DNA of 20,580 nucleotides from Pseudomonadota bacterium (GCA_021781695.1 JAJXWG010000007.1:1-20580), one strand, 5' to 3'. Shown: positions 7,928 to 15,014, counted from the stretch's first letter. A program made the numbers and translations. Notes: generated by a model not told the origin, from the sequence alone.

Positions 7928-8655
7928 TGACTCAGGACACCCTCGATAAATTGAATAGTCTCAAACTATTTGGCATGGCGGCAGAGCTGGAGCGCCAGTT
8001 CGCCAATCCGACCATCAATGAACTGGCATTTGAACATCGCATCCGGGTTCTCGTTGACCAGGAGACGACATTTCGCGAGAACAAGCGCCTTCAGACGCTC
8101 CTAAAGAATGCCAAGTTGCCAGTAAGCGCGTCAATTGAGGAAATTGATTATAGGGAACCTCGCGGACTGGACAAATCGTTGCTCCTGTCGCTGACAACGC
8201 TGGATTGGATTGCGCAGCAAACCAATCTGGTGGTGACCGGCCCGACCGGTACCGGTAAGACATGGCTGGCTTGCGCATTGGCTAATCAAGCCTGCCGGAA
8301 GGGACTCACCACTTTCTTTGTACGTACTCCCTTGTTGCTTGATGATCTGTTGGGTGCGCATGCAACTGGAAACTTCCGGAAACGGCTGGAGCAGTTATTG
8401 AAGTTCGATTTGCTGATCATCGATGACTGGGCCATTGAACCGTTTACGAAGCGTGCGCAAAGTGATCTGCTTGAGCTGATCGGTGGTCGTATTGGGAGTC
8501 GGTCAACCATCATCACCAGCCAAATGCCGATGGAAAGGTGGCATGATGCGATTGACAATAAAGCGATAGCCGATGCGATACTGGATCGGGTTGTGCATAG
8601 TTCATATGCCATTAAATTAACTGGCAAGTCAATGCGGGCACCGAAGAAAAGATAA
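7924..8655 (+). CDS. istB: IS21 helper ATPase IstB
   Basis: A 243-residue AAA+ ATPase that loads the IS21 transposase onto target DNA. It has an N-terminal helical domain (TLDKLNSLKLFGMAAELERQ), Walker A GPTGTGKT (106-113), Walker B LLIIDD (163-168), a sensor I-like TSQ (198-200) and the arginine-containing ADAILDRVVH near the C-terminus. The length matches intact IstB proteins. The start ATG overlaps the istA stop as ATGA; a second ATG at 7927 is equally placed. The Shine-Dalgarno sequence is weak, so coupling to istA translation is likely, and the stop inside istA may reduce its expression. No lesion is visible. Confidence 0.95.
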   Translation: MMTQDTLDKLNSLKLFGMAAELERQFANPTINELAFEHRIRVLVDQETTFRENKRLQTLLKNAKLPVSASIEEIDYREPRGLDKSLLLSLTTLDWIAQQTNLVVTGPTGTGKTWLACALANQACRKGLTTFFVRTPLLLDDLLGAHATGNFRKRLEQLLKFDLLIIDDWAIEPFTKRAQSDLLELIGGRIGSRSTIITSQMPMERWHDAIDNKAIADAILDRVVHSSYAIKLTGKSMRAPKKR

Positions 8656-8737
8656 ACAGCAGGTAGACGAGGCCATTAGCACCTCAAGGTCAGCAACTTC
8701 TTGCGTTGATTGTTGGGTTTGGGGTGGCAGCATGAAG

Positions 8738-8868
8738 ATGCGGCTGCCCGGCAACTTTGAAATGCGAAAGGATGGCAGGATTGCCTTGCGAAAGGGTGGC
8801 TACTTTGTGATGCGAATAGGTGGCAGGGTCTTCATGCGAATGGGTGGCAATGTCGATGCGAATACGCA
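8738..8868 (+). repeat. 24-bp tandem array at the IS21 right end
   Basis: Six related units begin (A/T)TGCG at 8738, 8762, 8786, 8810, 8834 and 8856, a spacing of 24, 24, 24, 24 and 22 bases. The shared part is close to ATGCGAAAGGGTGGCA, followed by a variable 8-base spacer often containing TT; the first and last units are the most diverged. The last unit ends in the near-symmetric TGCG-AATA-CGCA, which may be the element tip. In IS21-family elements such repeats are binding sites for the transposase; the period here keeps each site on a similar face about every 2.3 turns. Confidence 0.8.
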
Positions 8869-8923
8869 ATTTTGGGCAATGCGTTCGACCCAAGGCATTT
8901 GAGGGGGGTTATCCACGACCGCA

Positions 8924-9124
8924 TCACTCATATTGCCCCCCTTCCTCGCCCACCTGTTTAACCCAATCGTGGATTTCAGTTGAAACCCACGCTACACGTC
9001 GACTACCGGGAATTTTCCGTGGGCGAGGAAACCTACCATCCTTAACGAGGTTGTAGATTGTCGTGCGGGAAAGACTAGTGATTTGCTTGATATCGGGCAA
9101 GCCGAGTAGGGATAGATTTTCCAT
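8924..9124 (-). CDS. AlpA-family DNA-binding protein (excisionase-like regulator)
   Basis: A 66-residue regulator starting MENLSLLGLPDIKQITSLSR, with the AlpA pattern: LPDIKQITSLSRTTIYNLVKDGRFPRPRKIPGSRRVAWVSTEIHDWV. This is a winged helix-turn-helix of the MerR/excisionase type. AlpA proteins regulate integrase genes of P4-like and CP4-57-like elements and often act with excision. The ATG at 9124 has AAGGAAG nine bases upstream, which favours it over a longer frame starting at 9178. It lies between the IS21 right end and a stretch that looks like a damaged integrase start, so it is probably left over from an integrative element. No intact integrase is present in the window. Confidence 0.88.
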   Translation of the reverse strand: MENLSLLGLPDIKQITSLSRTTIYNLVKDGRFPRPRKIPGSRRVAWVSTEIHDWVKQVGEEGGQYE

Positions 9125-9552
9125 TTGCAAAAGCTTCCTTAAAACCCTTCGAGAAACTCGAAGGAGAGTTAAGGCCATGCCTTCACAACCACTTCCTACG
9201 GCCAGAAAAATTCGGATGTGGATTCAACCATGCCCGCTCGGGTCAAGTCCCCGTGCGTCTCGGCTTCCGGGGCTCCCGGTCGGCTGCCGGGCGTCTTTGT
9301 GATTGAATATTCGCACGTCAGAACGCGCCTGTCAAGCACTTTAATTATGTTAATCAACACGTTAAAAAGCAATCAGTGTTGTAGGAAAATCAACGGAAAA
9401 ACGCGGATTAGGATACCGTTTGTGTATCAAAAAATAGATAGTGAGAAAATGATGTGTGATTAATATTGTGATTAATAGCGAGTTCGATCACTCTCTACTC
9501 CAATAACGGCGCGGCTGTTCTGGTGTCGCCGTCCCACCATTTACGATAAATC

Positions 9553-9577
9553 AGCCACCCTCGCAGGTGGCTTTTTT
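9553..9577 (+). terminator. Rho-independent terminator
   Basis: AGCCACC and GGTGGCT form a perfect 7-bp stem around the loop CTCGCA, followed by six T residues. The orientation ends plus-strand transcription. No plus-strand gene lies directly upstream, so it may be left from a gene or RNA lost when mobile elements moved in. Confidence 0.8.
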
Positions 9578-9728
9578 ATTGGGTTTTCCCAGGAAAGGTG
9601 CTCTGAAAGCCTTGTATTCACTGAATTTAACGTTCAATGGCAGTCGTTCCATAACGTCTCAAATAGTGTTTAGACCCAAAGGGGGTATTATTGGGGGTAT
9701 TCAGCATAATCGAACCGGAGAAAATTTC

Positions 9729-9812
9729 ATGGCTGGGGGTATTTTTAATCGCTTACCGGCCAAGGCCTGCAAGGCCTATTCTCGCCTTCAGCTCAGCCTG
9801 GTTTTCAATTGA
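9729..9812 (+). pseudogene. Possible remnant of a tyrosine integrase N-terminus
   Basis: A short frame starting at the ATG at 9729, with GGAG eight bases upstream, reads MAGGIFNRLPAKACKAYSRL and soon stops. The phrase LPAKACKA resembles the LTDTACKNAKP-like start of P4-type integrases. GGGGGTATT repeats lie just upstream, as I recall seeing near several such integrase genes. The rest of the gene is absent: the next gene starts from the other strand. The resemblance is short, so this call is tentative. Confidence 0.3.
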
Positions 9813-9838
9813 AGTTCACCCTTGCGGTGCCGTTTTAT

Positions 9839-10459
9839 TTACTGTGTTTGCTTTCTTAAATCTTCTGCCATCCTGTCCCTGTCCCTGATCAAACGCTCCG
9901 CTACAAGTTCCAGCAGGAAGAACCCAAACTTAGGATTTTGGAAGTACATCTGCCGAACTTCATCGTAAGTGAGCAAGAGCAGCAATCCGTCTTTCTCGCA
10001 CACAACCGTCTGCGTTCGCATTTTCCCCTTGGTAATCAGACCAAGTTCGCCGATCACGTCGCCTTGCAGCAACACAACGTCCGCTTCGATAGCGCGGAAT
10101 TGGCCGCTCAGCACAAACAGGAGTTCAACCGCCGGATCCCCAAGCCGGAAAAGTACGTCGCCTGCCTTTGCTGATTTGCGCCGAAAGAAAGGTTTAAGCC
10201 AGTCGAGTGAAGGGCTGGCTGTGGATGCGCTCTCGATCAGGCGGGTGAGTTGAAGCAATTGATTCAGGCGCCACAGGTTCAGGGGCAGGAGAGCGATGTG
10301 AAGCAGCATCACCGGGTACACATGGCCCAGAACTCCATAGGATATGAATGCAAAGTTTGCTGCGATACCCGCCATTCGCAGGTGCAGCATTGTCGTCATT
10401 GAAAACGTAGCAAGCGTGAGCAGCGCGCCAAGATATCCTAACCACTCTATCCACTGCAT
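9839..10459 (-). CDS. Three-helix membrane protein with a cyclic-nucleotide-binding domain (Popeye-like layout)
   Basis: A 206-residue inner-membrane protein. Three hydrophobic helices occupy ~5-22, ~30-45 and ~47-65, then a short linker, then a cyclic-nucleotide-binding (CNB) domain from ~85 to 200 that starts with FFRRKSAKAGDVLFRLGDPA. The phosphate-binding cassette is recognisable: IGELGLITKGKMRTQTV, with E138 and R148-T149 where cAMP contacts fall in the family. The layout matches Popeye-domain proteins. Binding of cAMP is inferred from the cassette, not shown. GGAG eight bases upstream supports the ATG. The start lies two bases after the stop of a 37-codon ORF, suggesting coupling. An adenylate cyclase gene lies 5.5 kb away in the same window and might supply its ligand. 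Confidence 0.85.
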   Translation of the reverse strand: MQWIEWLGYLGALLTLATFSMTTMLHLRMAGIAANFAFISYGVLGHVYPVMLLHIALLPLNLWRLNQLLQLTRLIESASTASPSLDWLKPFFRRKSAKAGDVLFRLGDPAVELLFVLSGQFRAIEADVVLLQGDVIGELGLITKGKMRTQTVVCEKDGLLLLLTYDEVRQMYFQNPKFGFFLLELVAERLIRDRDRMAEDLRKQTQ

Positions 10460-10461
10460 AC

Positions 10462-10575
10462 TCAGAGCTCCGCGCTTCGATCAAGCTTCGTCAGGCGCTC
10501 GATCTCATCCATTGCAAACTCAACTTCGCCGGAAAAATCTTCGTGCGACCCAACCCAATGCAGGCGCCAAGACAT
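10462..10575 (-). CDS. Possible 37-residue small protein upstream of the CNB membrane protein
   Basis: An open frame from the ATG at 10575 reads MSWRLHWVGSHEDFSGEVEF and ends with ERLTKLDRSAEL. Its stop lies two bases before the start of the CNB membrane protein, an arrangement typical of coupled genes, and the second gene's GGAG lies inside it. Its own ribosome binding site is poor, and the start codon sits in the loop of an inverted repeat. It has no recognised domain. It could be a real small protein or a leader peptide controlling the downstream gene. Confidence 0.45.
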   Translation of the reverse strand: MSWRLHWVGSHEDFSGEVEFAMDEIERLTKLDRSAEL

Positions 10576-10600
10576 GATCTTTTAGCGGGGCTGGCGCCTG
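10561..10600. promoter_or_regulatory. Inverted repeat enclosing the small ORF start codon
   Basis: CAGGCGCCA (10561-10569) and TGGCGCCTG (10592-10600) are a perfect 9-base inverted repeat with a 22-base loop. On the minus-strand transcript the loop holds the start codon of the 37-residue ORF and its upstream region. The stem could hide or present the start to ribosomes, or bind a dimeric protein at the DNA level. Confidence 0.35.
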
Positions 10601-10773
10601 AATAGGTGTGCAAAATACAAACTTGTTTCATATCGATCATCAGAATATTTTCAGCACAGCTGTTTTGCGAACAAGATTGAAACACACCTGCGATGCCGCC
10701 GAGTCACGACAGTTTGCGCACCGAACAGGATTAGACAATATATTCAATTTCGTGGCAAGCATCCGCACAGCAA

Positions 10774-11745
10774 TCAGCTGTTCAGCACGAAATCATTTTC
10801 GCCGACGAAAGTGCGGGTGGGGATCACATTGCGGTCGAGCTGTCCCATCAGGGTGTATGCAAGATCGTCGTACCAGAGCTCGTCTTCCAGGTACCAGGAA
10901 TGCGAGACCATGCCGTCGATGGTTCTGAATTTTCTCTCAGGGATAGCCGCGTAGCGCGGCCCGCAGTTCACATCCAGGGCCTTGTCGTTGGCAGGTGTCC
11001 TAATTGGCATGCCCACACGTCCGACGCGCGAACTGAAGTCGATATTCTTCACATTGGAGGCGGCAAGCGCTTCATCGTGGCCGCTATAATAATTGGTCAG
11101 GCGCCCGCAGTGCCTGAACACGGGCAGCATGTCCGGGTTACCAAGCGAGAAGCAGTTTGAGGAGATGTCCGCGGCAAACAGCACCAGCTGGCCGATGCGC
11201 CAGTCATTGGCGAGATTGGCGTCTCGCCCCTTGTCTACAGAGCGAAACGCTTCGCGCACCACGAAAGCACCCATCGAGTGGGCCATCAGGTGCACATTGA
11301 CCGGGCAATCCTTGAGCGTGAATCTGGCAAACGGGATGATGCCGCCCTTGACAAGATAGCTTGCCGCGCTTTGCGCTTCAAAGCGGTCGTAGGAGTACAT
11401 CGCGGCATTGCCCGCAGTGGGCCAGTCAAATCCGATGACCATGCAGGGGAAATTGCGCTTCAGAAGTTCCGCCTCGACCAGGCGCTGGCGAACCAGCGCT
11501 TCCTTCGCATCGGTGTTGTAACCGTGCACAAAGAAAACAACATCCAGCCATTTCTTTTCGGCGGGCGGGTTCGCGTGACTGACGATCTCCTTGAGCCACT
11601 GCGAGACGCTGCCGCTTATCTTGTGAGAGGGCTGCGGCTCCTTGTCGCTGTCGGGAACCTTGAGATAGGAGATGGAACCCATGCGGCCGCCAAATCTGTC
11701 CACGCCGGCAACCCTTTCCCTTATGCATAAAATGAAACTGGTCAT
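10774..11745 (-). CDS. Alpha/beta hydrolase, DUF900-like
   Basis: A 323-residue probable serine hydrolase. It has a strand-turn with VVFFVHGYNTD (oxyanion-hole HGYN), a nucleophile elbow AHSMG, an acid strand LVLFAADIS and a late histidine in MVSHSWYL; in the frame counted from 11748 these are S158, D194 and H283. This set matches the DUF900 group of alpha/beta hydrolases, whose substrates are mostly unknown. There is no signal peptide or membrane segment, so it is likely cytoplasmic. Two adjacent ATGs occur at 11748 and 11745; GGAGGG lies too close to the first, so I use the second. It is divergent from the peptide ABC ATPase, with about 200 bases between. A lipase, esterase or acyl-transfer role is possible; the substrate cannot be inferred. 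Confidence 0.85.
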   Translation of the reverse strand: MTSFILCIRERVAGVDRFGGRMGSISYLKVPDSDKEPQPSHKISGSVSQWLKEIVSHANPPAEKKWLDVVFFVHGYNTDAKEALVRQRLVEAELLKRNFPCMVIGFDWPTAGNAAMYSYDRFEAQSAASYLVKGGIIPFARFTLKDCPVNVHLMAHSMGAFVVREAFRSVDKGRDANLANDWRIGQLVLFAADISSNCFSLGNPDMLPVFRHCGRLTNYYSGHDEALAASNVKNIDFSSRVGRVGMPIRTPANDKALDVNCGPRYAAIPERKFRTIDGMVSHSWYLEDELWYDDLAYTLMGQLDRNVIPTRTFVGENDFVLNS

Positions 11746-11851
11746 CATTCCCTCCGGCGTGAACGCTATGCCCGATTGTCTTTCTTGGCAATATGCCGGA
11801 TTGCATAGGCTATCCGCCGGGGTGGATTGATCTTTGTTATTTCCGCATGGT

Positions 11852-11879
11852 TTGGCAATTCTGCCTTTCCCAGTACAAT
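11852..11879 (+). promoter_or_regulatory. Candidate sigma-70 promoter for the double-ATPase ABC gene
   Basis: TTGGCA (11852-11857) and TACAAT (11874-11879) are separated by 16 bases and lie about 70 bases upstream of the chosen start at 11951. Each differs from consensus at one position. The position fits transcription of the ABC gene. Confidence 0.5.
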
Positions 11880-11950
11880 CACGCGCTGAAAGGACTGTTC
11901 ATGTTGCTGATCGCCGAAAAATCTTTGCCCTCCCCTGCAGGAGCGTGTGC

Positions 11951-13936
11951 ATGAACCTGCTCAAGGTCGAGAACCTTGTGACCGGACTGAGTTCCGGCGT
12001 TGCCATTGTCGATGGCATCTCGTTCGATATCGCAACAGGCGAGACCTTCGCCCTGCTTGGCGAATCCGGCTGCGGCAAGTCGATGACCGCGCTCTCCCTG
12101 ATGCGGCTTCTGCCTGATGGAGTTGCAAATCATTCTGGTTCGGTGACGCTTGGAAAAATGCATCTGTTCGAGTTGCCCGAACGCGAGATGCGGGAGGTGC
12201 GCGGCGGCAGGATGGCGATGATCTTCCAGGAACCGGGCCTAAGCCTCAATCCGGTGATGACTGTGGGCAACCAGATCATCGAGGTGCTGAAGCTGCACCA
12301 GCCCGGGAAAGATACACAAGAAAATATTATCGAATTGCTGGACCAAGTGGGCATACCGGATGCGGCGCGGCGCCTGAATGAATATCCTTTTCAGCTGTCA
12401 GGCGGGATGAAGCAGCGCGTGATGATCGCAATGGCGCTGGCCGGCAGCCCTTCCCTGCTGGTTGCCGATGAACCGACCACGGCGCTGGACGTGACGATAC
12501 AGGCGCAGGTGCTGCAACTCCTGCGCGACACGCAGGAAAAAAGCGGCATGGCCATGCTTCTGATCACGCATGATCTCGGCGTGGTCGCGGAGAATGCGCA
12601 CCGCGTCGCGGTGATGTATGCGGGACAGATCGTCGAGATGGCAAGCCGCAAGGATCTTTTCGCAAAGCCGCTGCATCCTTACACGCAAAAGCTGTTCGCC
12701 GCTTTGCCCGGTGCCGGCAAGGAAAAGCTCTCTGCGATTGCTGGCAGCGTGCCGCCTCTTGGCAGCATTGCACAGGGCTGCCGTTTCGCATCGCGCTGCG
12801 ATCAGGCCTGGGCGCTTTGCCATGATGAAACGCCGGCATGGACAACTGTTGCCGAAGGGCCGGGAGTGAGATGCCATTTATATGCGAAGCCGGTAGCCGG
12901 TAGCTTATCGCCTGCGGGGCAAGAAGAAAAACGGACGATTGTGAGCAACCACGCCGAGGTTAATTACCAGCTACCAGCTACCAGCCACCAACTGCTTGAG
13001 GTCTCCGACCTCAAGGTCCACTTCCCGATCAGAAAGGGCATCCTGCAGCGGGTCGCGGGCCATGTAAAGGCGGTGGACGGCGTCTCGCTCGAGATAGCGC
13101 AAGGGAAAACGCTCGCGCTGGTAGGCGAGTCGGGATGCGGCAAGACCACGCTGGGCAAGGCATTGCTGCAGCTGATTCTGCCTACCGCAGGCGGCATCAA
13201 ATTCGACGGGCGCGAAATGGTCGGGGTAAAAGCCGCCCAGCGCGCCTCGATGCAGATGGTGTTCCAGGACCCTTATGCGTCGCTCAACCCCAGGATGCGC
13301 GTGGCGGAAATACTCGAAGAGGGCATGAGCGCACTGAATATCGGCGACAGCAGCGCGATGCGTCAAAAGATGATCGATGGGCTGCTTTACAAGGTGGGTC
13401 TGGCCTCATCTGCGAAGTGGCGCTATCCGCACGAATTCTCCGGCGGGCAAAGGCAGCGTATCGCGATCGCGCGCGCGCTGGCTGTCTCACCCAGGCTTTT
13501 GATCTGCGACGAACCGACCAGCGCGCTGGATGTGTCGGTGCAGGCGCAGATTCTGAATCTCTTAAAGGAACTGCAACAGGAATTGCATCTTTCCTATCTG
13601 TTCATCACGCACAACCTGTCGGTCGTGGAATATCTGGCGCACGAAGTGTGCGTGATGTATCTTGGGCGCATCGTCGAGCGCGGCACAACTGAAGAGGTGC
13701 TGCAAAATCCGGCGCACCCCTATACGCGCGCACTGCTCTCTGCCGTGCCGCGCACAGACGGAAATCAGCGCGAATATATCCGCCTTTCGGGTGACCTTCC
13801 CTCCCCCGCGAATCCGCCGCAAGGCTGCCATTTTGCGCCGCGCTGCAAGGATGCCATTGCAATCTGCCGCGAGCGTTATCCGCTGCCTGCCGGCGTTTCG
13901 CCGACCCACGTCGTGCATTGCCATCTGTCCTGCTAG
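11951..13936 (+). CDS. Fused double ABC ATPase for peptide uptake (YejF/DppD-DppF type)
   Basis: A 661-residue cytoplasmic protein with two complete ATPase halves, as in YejF of the microcin C/peptide importer. Half 1 has GESGCGKS (37-44), LSGGMKQR and LLVADEPTT; half 2 has GESGCGKT (392-399), FSGGQRQR and LLICDEPTS. Each half ends in the cysteine-containing oligopeptide-transporter tail (GCRFASRCDQAWALC and GCHFAPRCKDAIAIC); in some Dpp systems such cysteines hold an iron-sulfur cluster. I start at the ATG at 11951, with AGGAG eight bases upstream; the frame opens earlier but without a matching start. The linker (312-349) has an odd repeat-derived insert. The permeases and binding protein are not in the window, so it serves a transporter encoded elsewhere. 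A DUF883 gene follows after 86 bases. Confidence 0.93.
   Translation: MNLLKVENLVTGLSSGVAIVDGISFDIATGETFALLGESGCGKSMTALSLMRLLPDGVANHSGSVTLGKMHLFELPEREMREVRGGRMAMIFQEPGLSLNPVMTVGNQIIEVLKLHQPGKDTQENIIELLDQVGIPDAARRLNEYPFQLSGGMKQRVMIAMALAGSPSLLVADEPTTALDVTIQAQVLQLLRDTQEKSGMAMLLITHDLGVVAENAHRVAVMYAGQIVEMASRKDLFAKPLHPYTQKLFAALPGAGKEKLSAIAGSVPPLGSIAQGCRFASRCDQAWALCHDETPAWTTVAEGPGVRCHLYAKPVAGSLSPAGQEEKRTIVSNHAEVNYQLPATSHQLLEVSDLKVHFPIRKGILQRVAGHVKAVDGVSLEIAQGKTLALVGESGCGKTTLGKALLQLILPTAGGIKFDGREMVGVKAAQRASMQMVFQDPYASLNPRMRVAEILEEGMSALNIGDSSAMRQKMIDGLLYKVGLASSAKWRYPHEFSGGQRQRIAIARALAVSPRLLICDEPTSALDVSVQAQILNLLKELQQELHLSYLFITHNLSVVEYLAHEVCVMYLGRIVERGTTEEVLQNPAHPYTRALLSAVPRTDGNQREYIRLSGDLPSPANPPQGCHFAPRCKDAIAICRERYPLPAGVSPTHVVHCHLSC
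12888..12990. repeat. Heptamer repeat arms inserted in the ABC linker
   Basis: The left arm has two copies of AGCCGGT plus AGCT (12888-12905). The right arm has two copies of ACCAGCT, then ACCAGCC and ACCA (12966-12990). The right arm is nearly the reverse complement of the left (AGCTGGT against AGCCGGT), with about 60 bases between. The segment stays in frame and encodes the linker YQLPATSHQL between ATPase halves. It resembles a small palindromic repeat of the kind usually found between genes. Confidence 0.65.
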
Positions 13937-13944
13937 AATTGAGG

Positions 13945-13973
13945 TTGACGGGATGACGCCGTTGGATTAAAAG
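13945..13973 (+). promoter_or_regulatory. Weak candidate promoter before the DUF883 gene
   Basis: TTGACG (13945-13950) is followed after 17 bases by TTAAAA (13968-13973), about 50 bases before the start at 14023. The -35 is close to consensus and the -10 is not. It could drive the three-gene set separately from the ABC gene. Confidence 0.3.
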
Positions 13974-14022
13974 GTTCATGTCGGAAGTCGCGGTTTTTCA
14001 ACTTAACCACAAGGAGAACATC

Positions 14023-14352
14023 ATGAATGCCAATTCAACGCGTGCACAAAACGATGTCAGCAAGGAAAAGCTGATGCAGGATCTGCAACTGGTGGTTTCC
14101 GATGCAGAGGAATTGCTTAAAGCAACGGCAGGCCAGGCAGGCGACAAGGTAAGCGCTGCGCGCGAGCGCATACAGGAGAGTTTGAGCACCGCGCGTGCGC
14201 GTCTGAGCGAAGCGCAGGAAGCCATGCTGGAGAAGACAAAACAGGCTGCGCGTGCGACGGACGAGTATGTGCATGAGAACCCCTGGCGTGCAGTCGGCAT
14301 CGCTGCGGGCGTGGGCCTGGTCGTGGGCATGCTGATATCGCGGGGACGCTAG
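14023..14352 (+). CDS. DUF883 family protein (ElaB/YqjD-like)
   Basis: A 109-residue protein. Residues ~10-75 form a long amphipathic helix rich in Ala, Glu, Arg and Lys (KEKLMQDLQLVVSDAEELLK). A C-terminal membrane segment (WRAVGIAAGVGLVVGMLIS) follows, ending in a basic RGR. ElaB and YqjD of E. coli have this layout; they are tail-anchored inner-membrane proteins linked to stationary phase, and YqjD is reported to bind ribosomes. The start at 14023 has AAGGAG six bases upstream; the frame's earlier opening at 13978 lacks this. It is followed after three bases by a YqjE-like gene, then a YqjK-like gene, matching the order yqjD-yqjE-yqjK in enterobacteria. Confidence 0.9.
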   Translation: MNANSTRAQNDVSKEKLMQDLQLVVSDAEELLKATAGQAGDKVSAARERIQESLSTARARLSEAQEAMLEKTKQAARATDEYVHENPWRAVGIAAGVGLVVGMLISRGR

Positions 14353-14355
14353 GCC

Positions 14356-14733
14356 ATGGAAGAGACGGGGTTGCTGGCTTCCGTCAAGCGATTGCTGTCC
14401 ACGCTGATATCCATCGCATCAACCCGGCTGGAACTCCTGGCCAACGAACTGCACGAGGAGCGCCTGCATCTGGAACAGATGCTGCTTTTCTTTTTTTCTG
14501 CGCTTTTCTGTTTTGGCATGAGCATCGTGCTGCTGAGTTTTTTCGTGGTCGTGCTGTTCTGGGACCAGCATCGTCTTGCAGCGCTGGGAGGCCTGGGCAT
14601 GGCCTTCCTAGCGGCAGGCGTGTTTCTGGCGCAGCGGCTGCGCAGCATGGCAGGGAAGAAGTCGAGGCTGTTTTCAGTGAGCCTTGGCGAACTTGCCAGC
14701 GACCGCCAACAGCTGGAAGGCCGCGGTGAATAG
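14356..14733 (+). CDS. yqjE: YqjE-like membrane protein (phage holin superfamily 6 type)
   Basis: A 125-residue protein with an amphipathic N-terminal helix (SVKRLLSTLISIASTRLELL) and two hydrophobic helices: one around LLFFFSALFCFGMSIVLLSF (~42-66) and one around LAALGGLGMAFLAAGVFLA (~73-92). A short basic and polar tail follows. This matches the YqjE group, which databases label as a phage holin superfamily; no lytic role is established. It follows the DUF883 gene by three bases and overlaps the YqjK-like gene, so all three are one operon. The function is unknown, possibly envelope maintenance in stationary phase. Confidence 0.85.
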   Translation: MEETGLLASVKRLLSTLISIASTRLELLANELHEERLHLEQMLLFFFSALFCFGMSIVLLSFFVVVLFWDQHRLAALGGLGMAFLAAGVFLAQRLRSMAGKKSRLFSVSLGELASDRQQLEGRGE

Positions 14734-15013
14734 GCGCATGCAGGCTGTGCTGGAACATCGCCGGATGTTGCTGGCAAGAATATCCGGGCAGCGCGAGCAG
14801 GTGGCCGGGCTGGTCTCCGCCCTGGAAACTCCGCTGCAAGTTGCCGATCGCGCATGGGTCGCCCTGCGATTCCTGGGTCGCCATGCGCTGCTGGCCGCAG
14901 GCGTTGCAGGCATCATGCTGGCGAGAAGGCGCGGCGCGAAGGTTGTGCTCAAAGGGGCATGGGGAATGTGGAAGGCCTACCGGCTTTTCAAGGGGGCCAC
15001 CCGGCAGCACTGA
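14726..15013 (+). CDS. yqjK: YqjK-like protein
   Basis: A 95-residue protein starting at GTG 14726 (VNRRMQAVLEHRRMLLARI), which matches the family's MNRRLxELxERRxxL opening. GGAAGG lies five bases upstream and the gene overlaps the YqjE-like stop by eight bases. The N-terminal half is a basic helical region; RFLGRHALLAAGVAGIMLA (~47-65) may be a membrane segment. A longer frame from 14684 exists but lacks the family start. The gene ends one base before the stop of the convergent cyclase gene, with no obvious terminator between. Confidence 0.8.
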   Translation: MNRRMQAVLEHRRMLLARISGQREQVAGLVSALETPLQVADRAWVALRFLGRHALLAAGVAGIMLARRRGAKVVLKGAWGMWKAYRLFKGATRQH

Positions 15014-15014
15014 C

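Larger units (their letters stand above)
6300..8868 (+). mobile_element. IS21-family insertion sequence (istA disrupted, istB intact)
   Basis: The element contains an istA transposase frame broken by one stop codon, an istB helper ATPase overlapping it by four bases (ATGA), and a right-end array of 24-bp repeats. IS21 elements are known for multiple terminal repeats that serve as transposase binding sites. The right end probably lies near the ...CGCA at 8865-8868, since IS21 ends finish in CA. The left end is unclear: no copy of the right-end repeat, in either orientation, is visible between 6123 and 6346. The left boundary given is therefore approximate, and target-site duplications could not be identified. 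Confidence 0.8.
9125..9838. other. Long intergenic stretch with mobile-element debris
   Basis: About 714 bases with no complete gene. Bases 9125-9180 carry the AlpA ribosome binding site and upstream region. An AT-rich part around 9330-9480 includes two copies of TGTGATTAATA (9455-9465 and 9467-9477), twelve bases apart. A rho-independent terminator follows at 9553-9577. Three copies of GGGGGTATT occur at 9681, 9693 and 9735, and a short frame resembling an integrase N-terminus begins at 9729. The mix fits the end of a decayed integrative element. I looked for a tRNA or tmRNA end at about 9478-9502 and do not find one that folds. Confidence 0.5.

Noticed and set aside
8738..8868. CRISPR array
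   Set aside because: The spacers are only about 8 bases, the units drift, and the array abuts an IS21 element with no cas genes.
9218..9463. 81-codon plus-strand frame
   Set aside because: Low-complexity translation, no ribosome binding site and no family resemblance.
9478..9502. tRNA or tmRNA 3' end (GTTCGATC followed by CTCCA)
   Set aside because: The T-stem does not pair and the acceptor length is wrong, so no tRNA can be folded.
14356..14733. Phage holin indicating a prophage
   Set aside because: The gene sits between DUF883 and YqjK-like genes, the usual chromosomal yqj order, with no lysis genes nearby.
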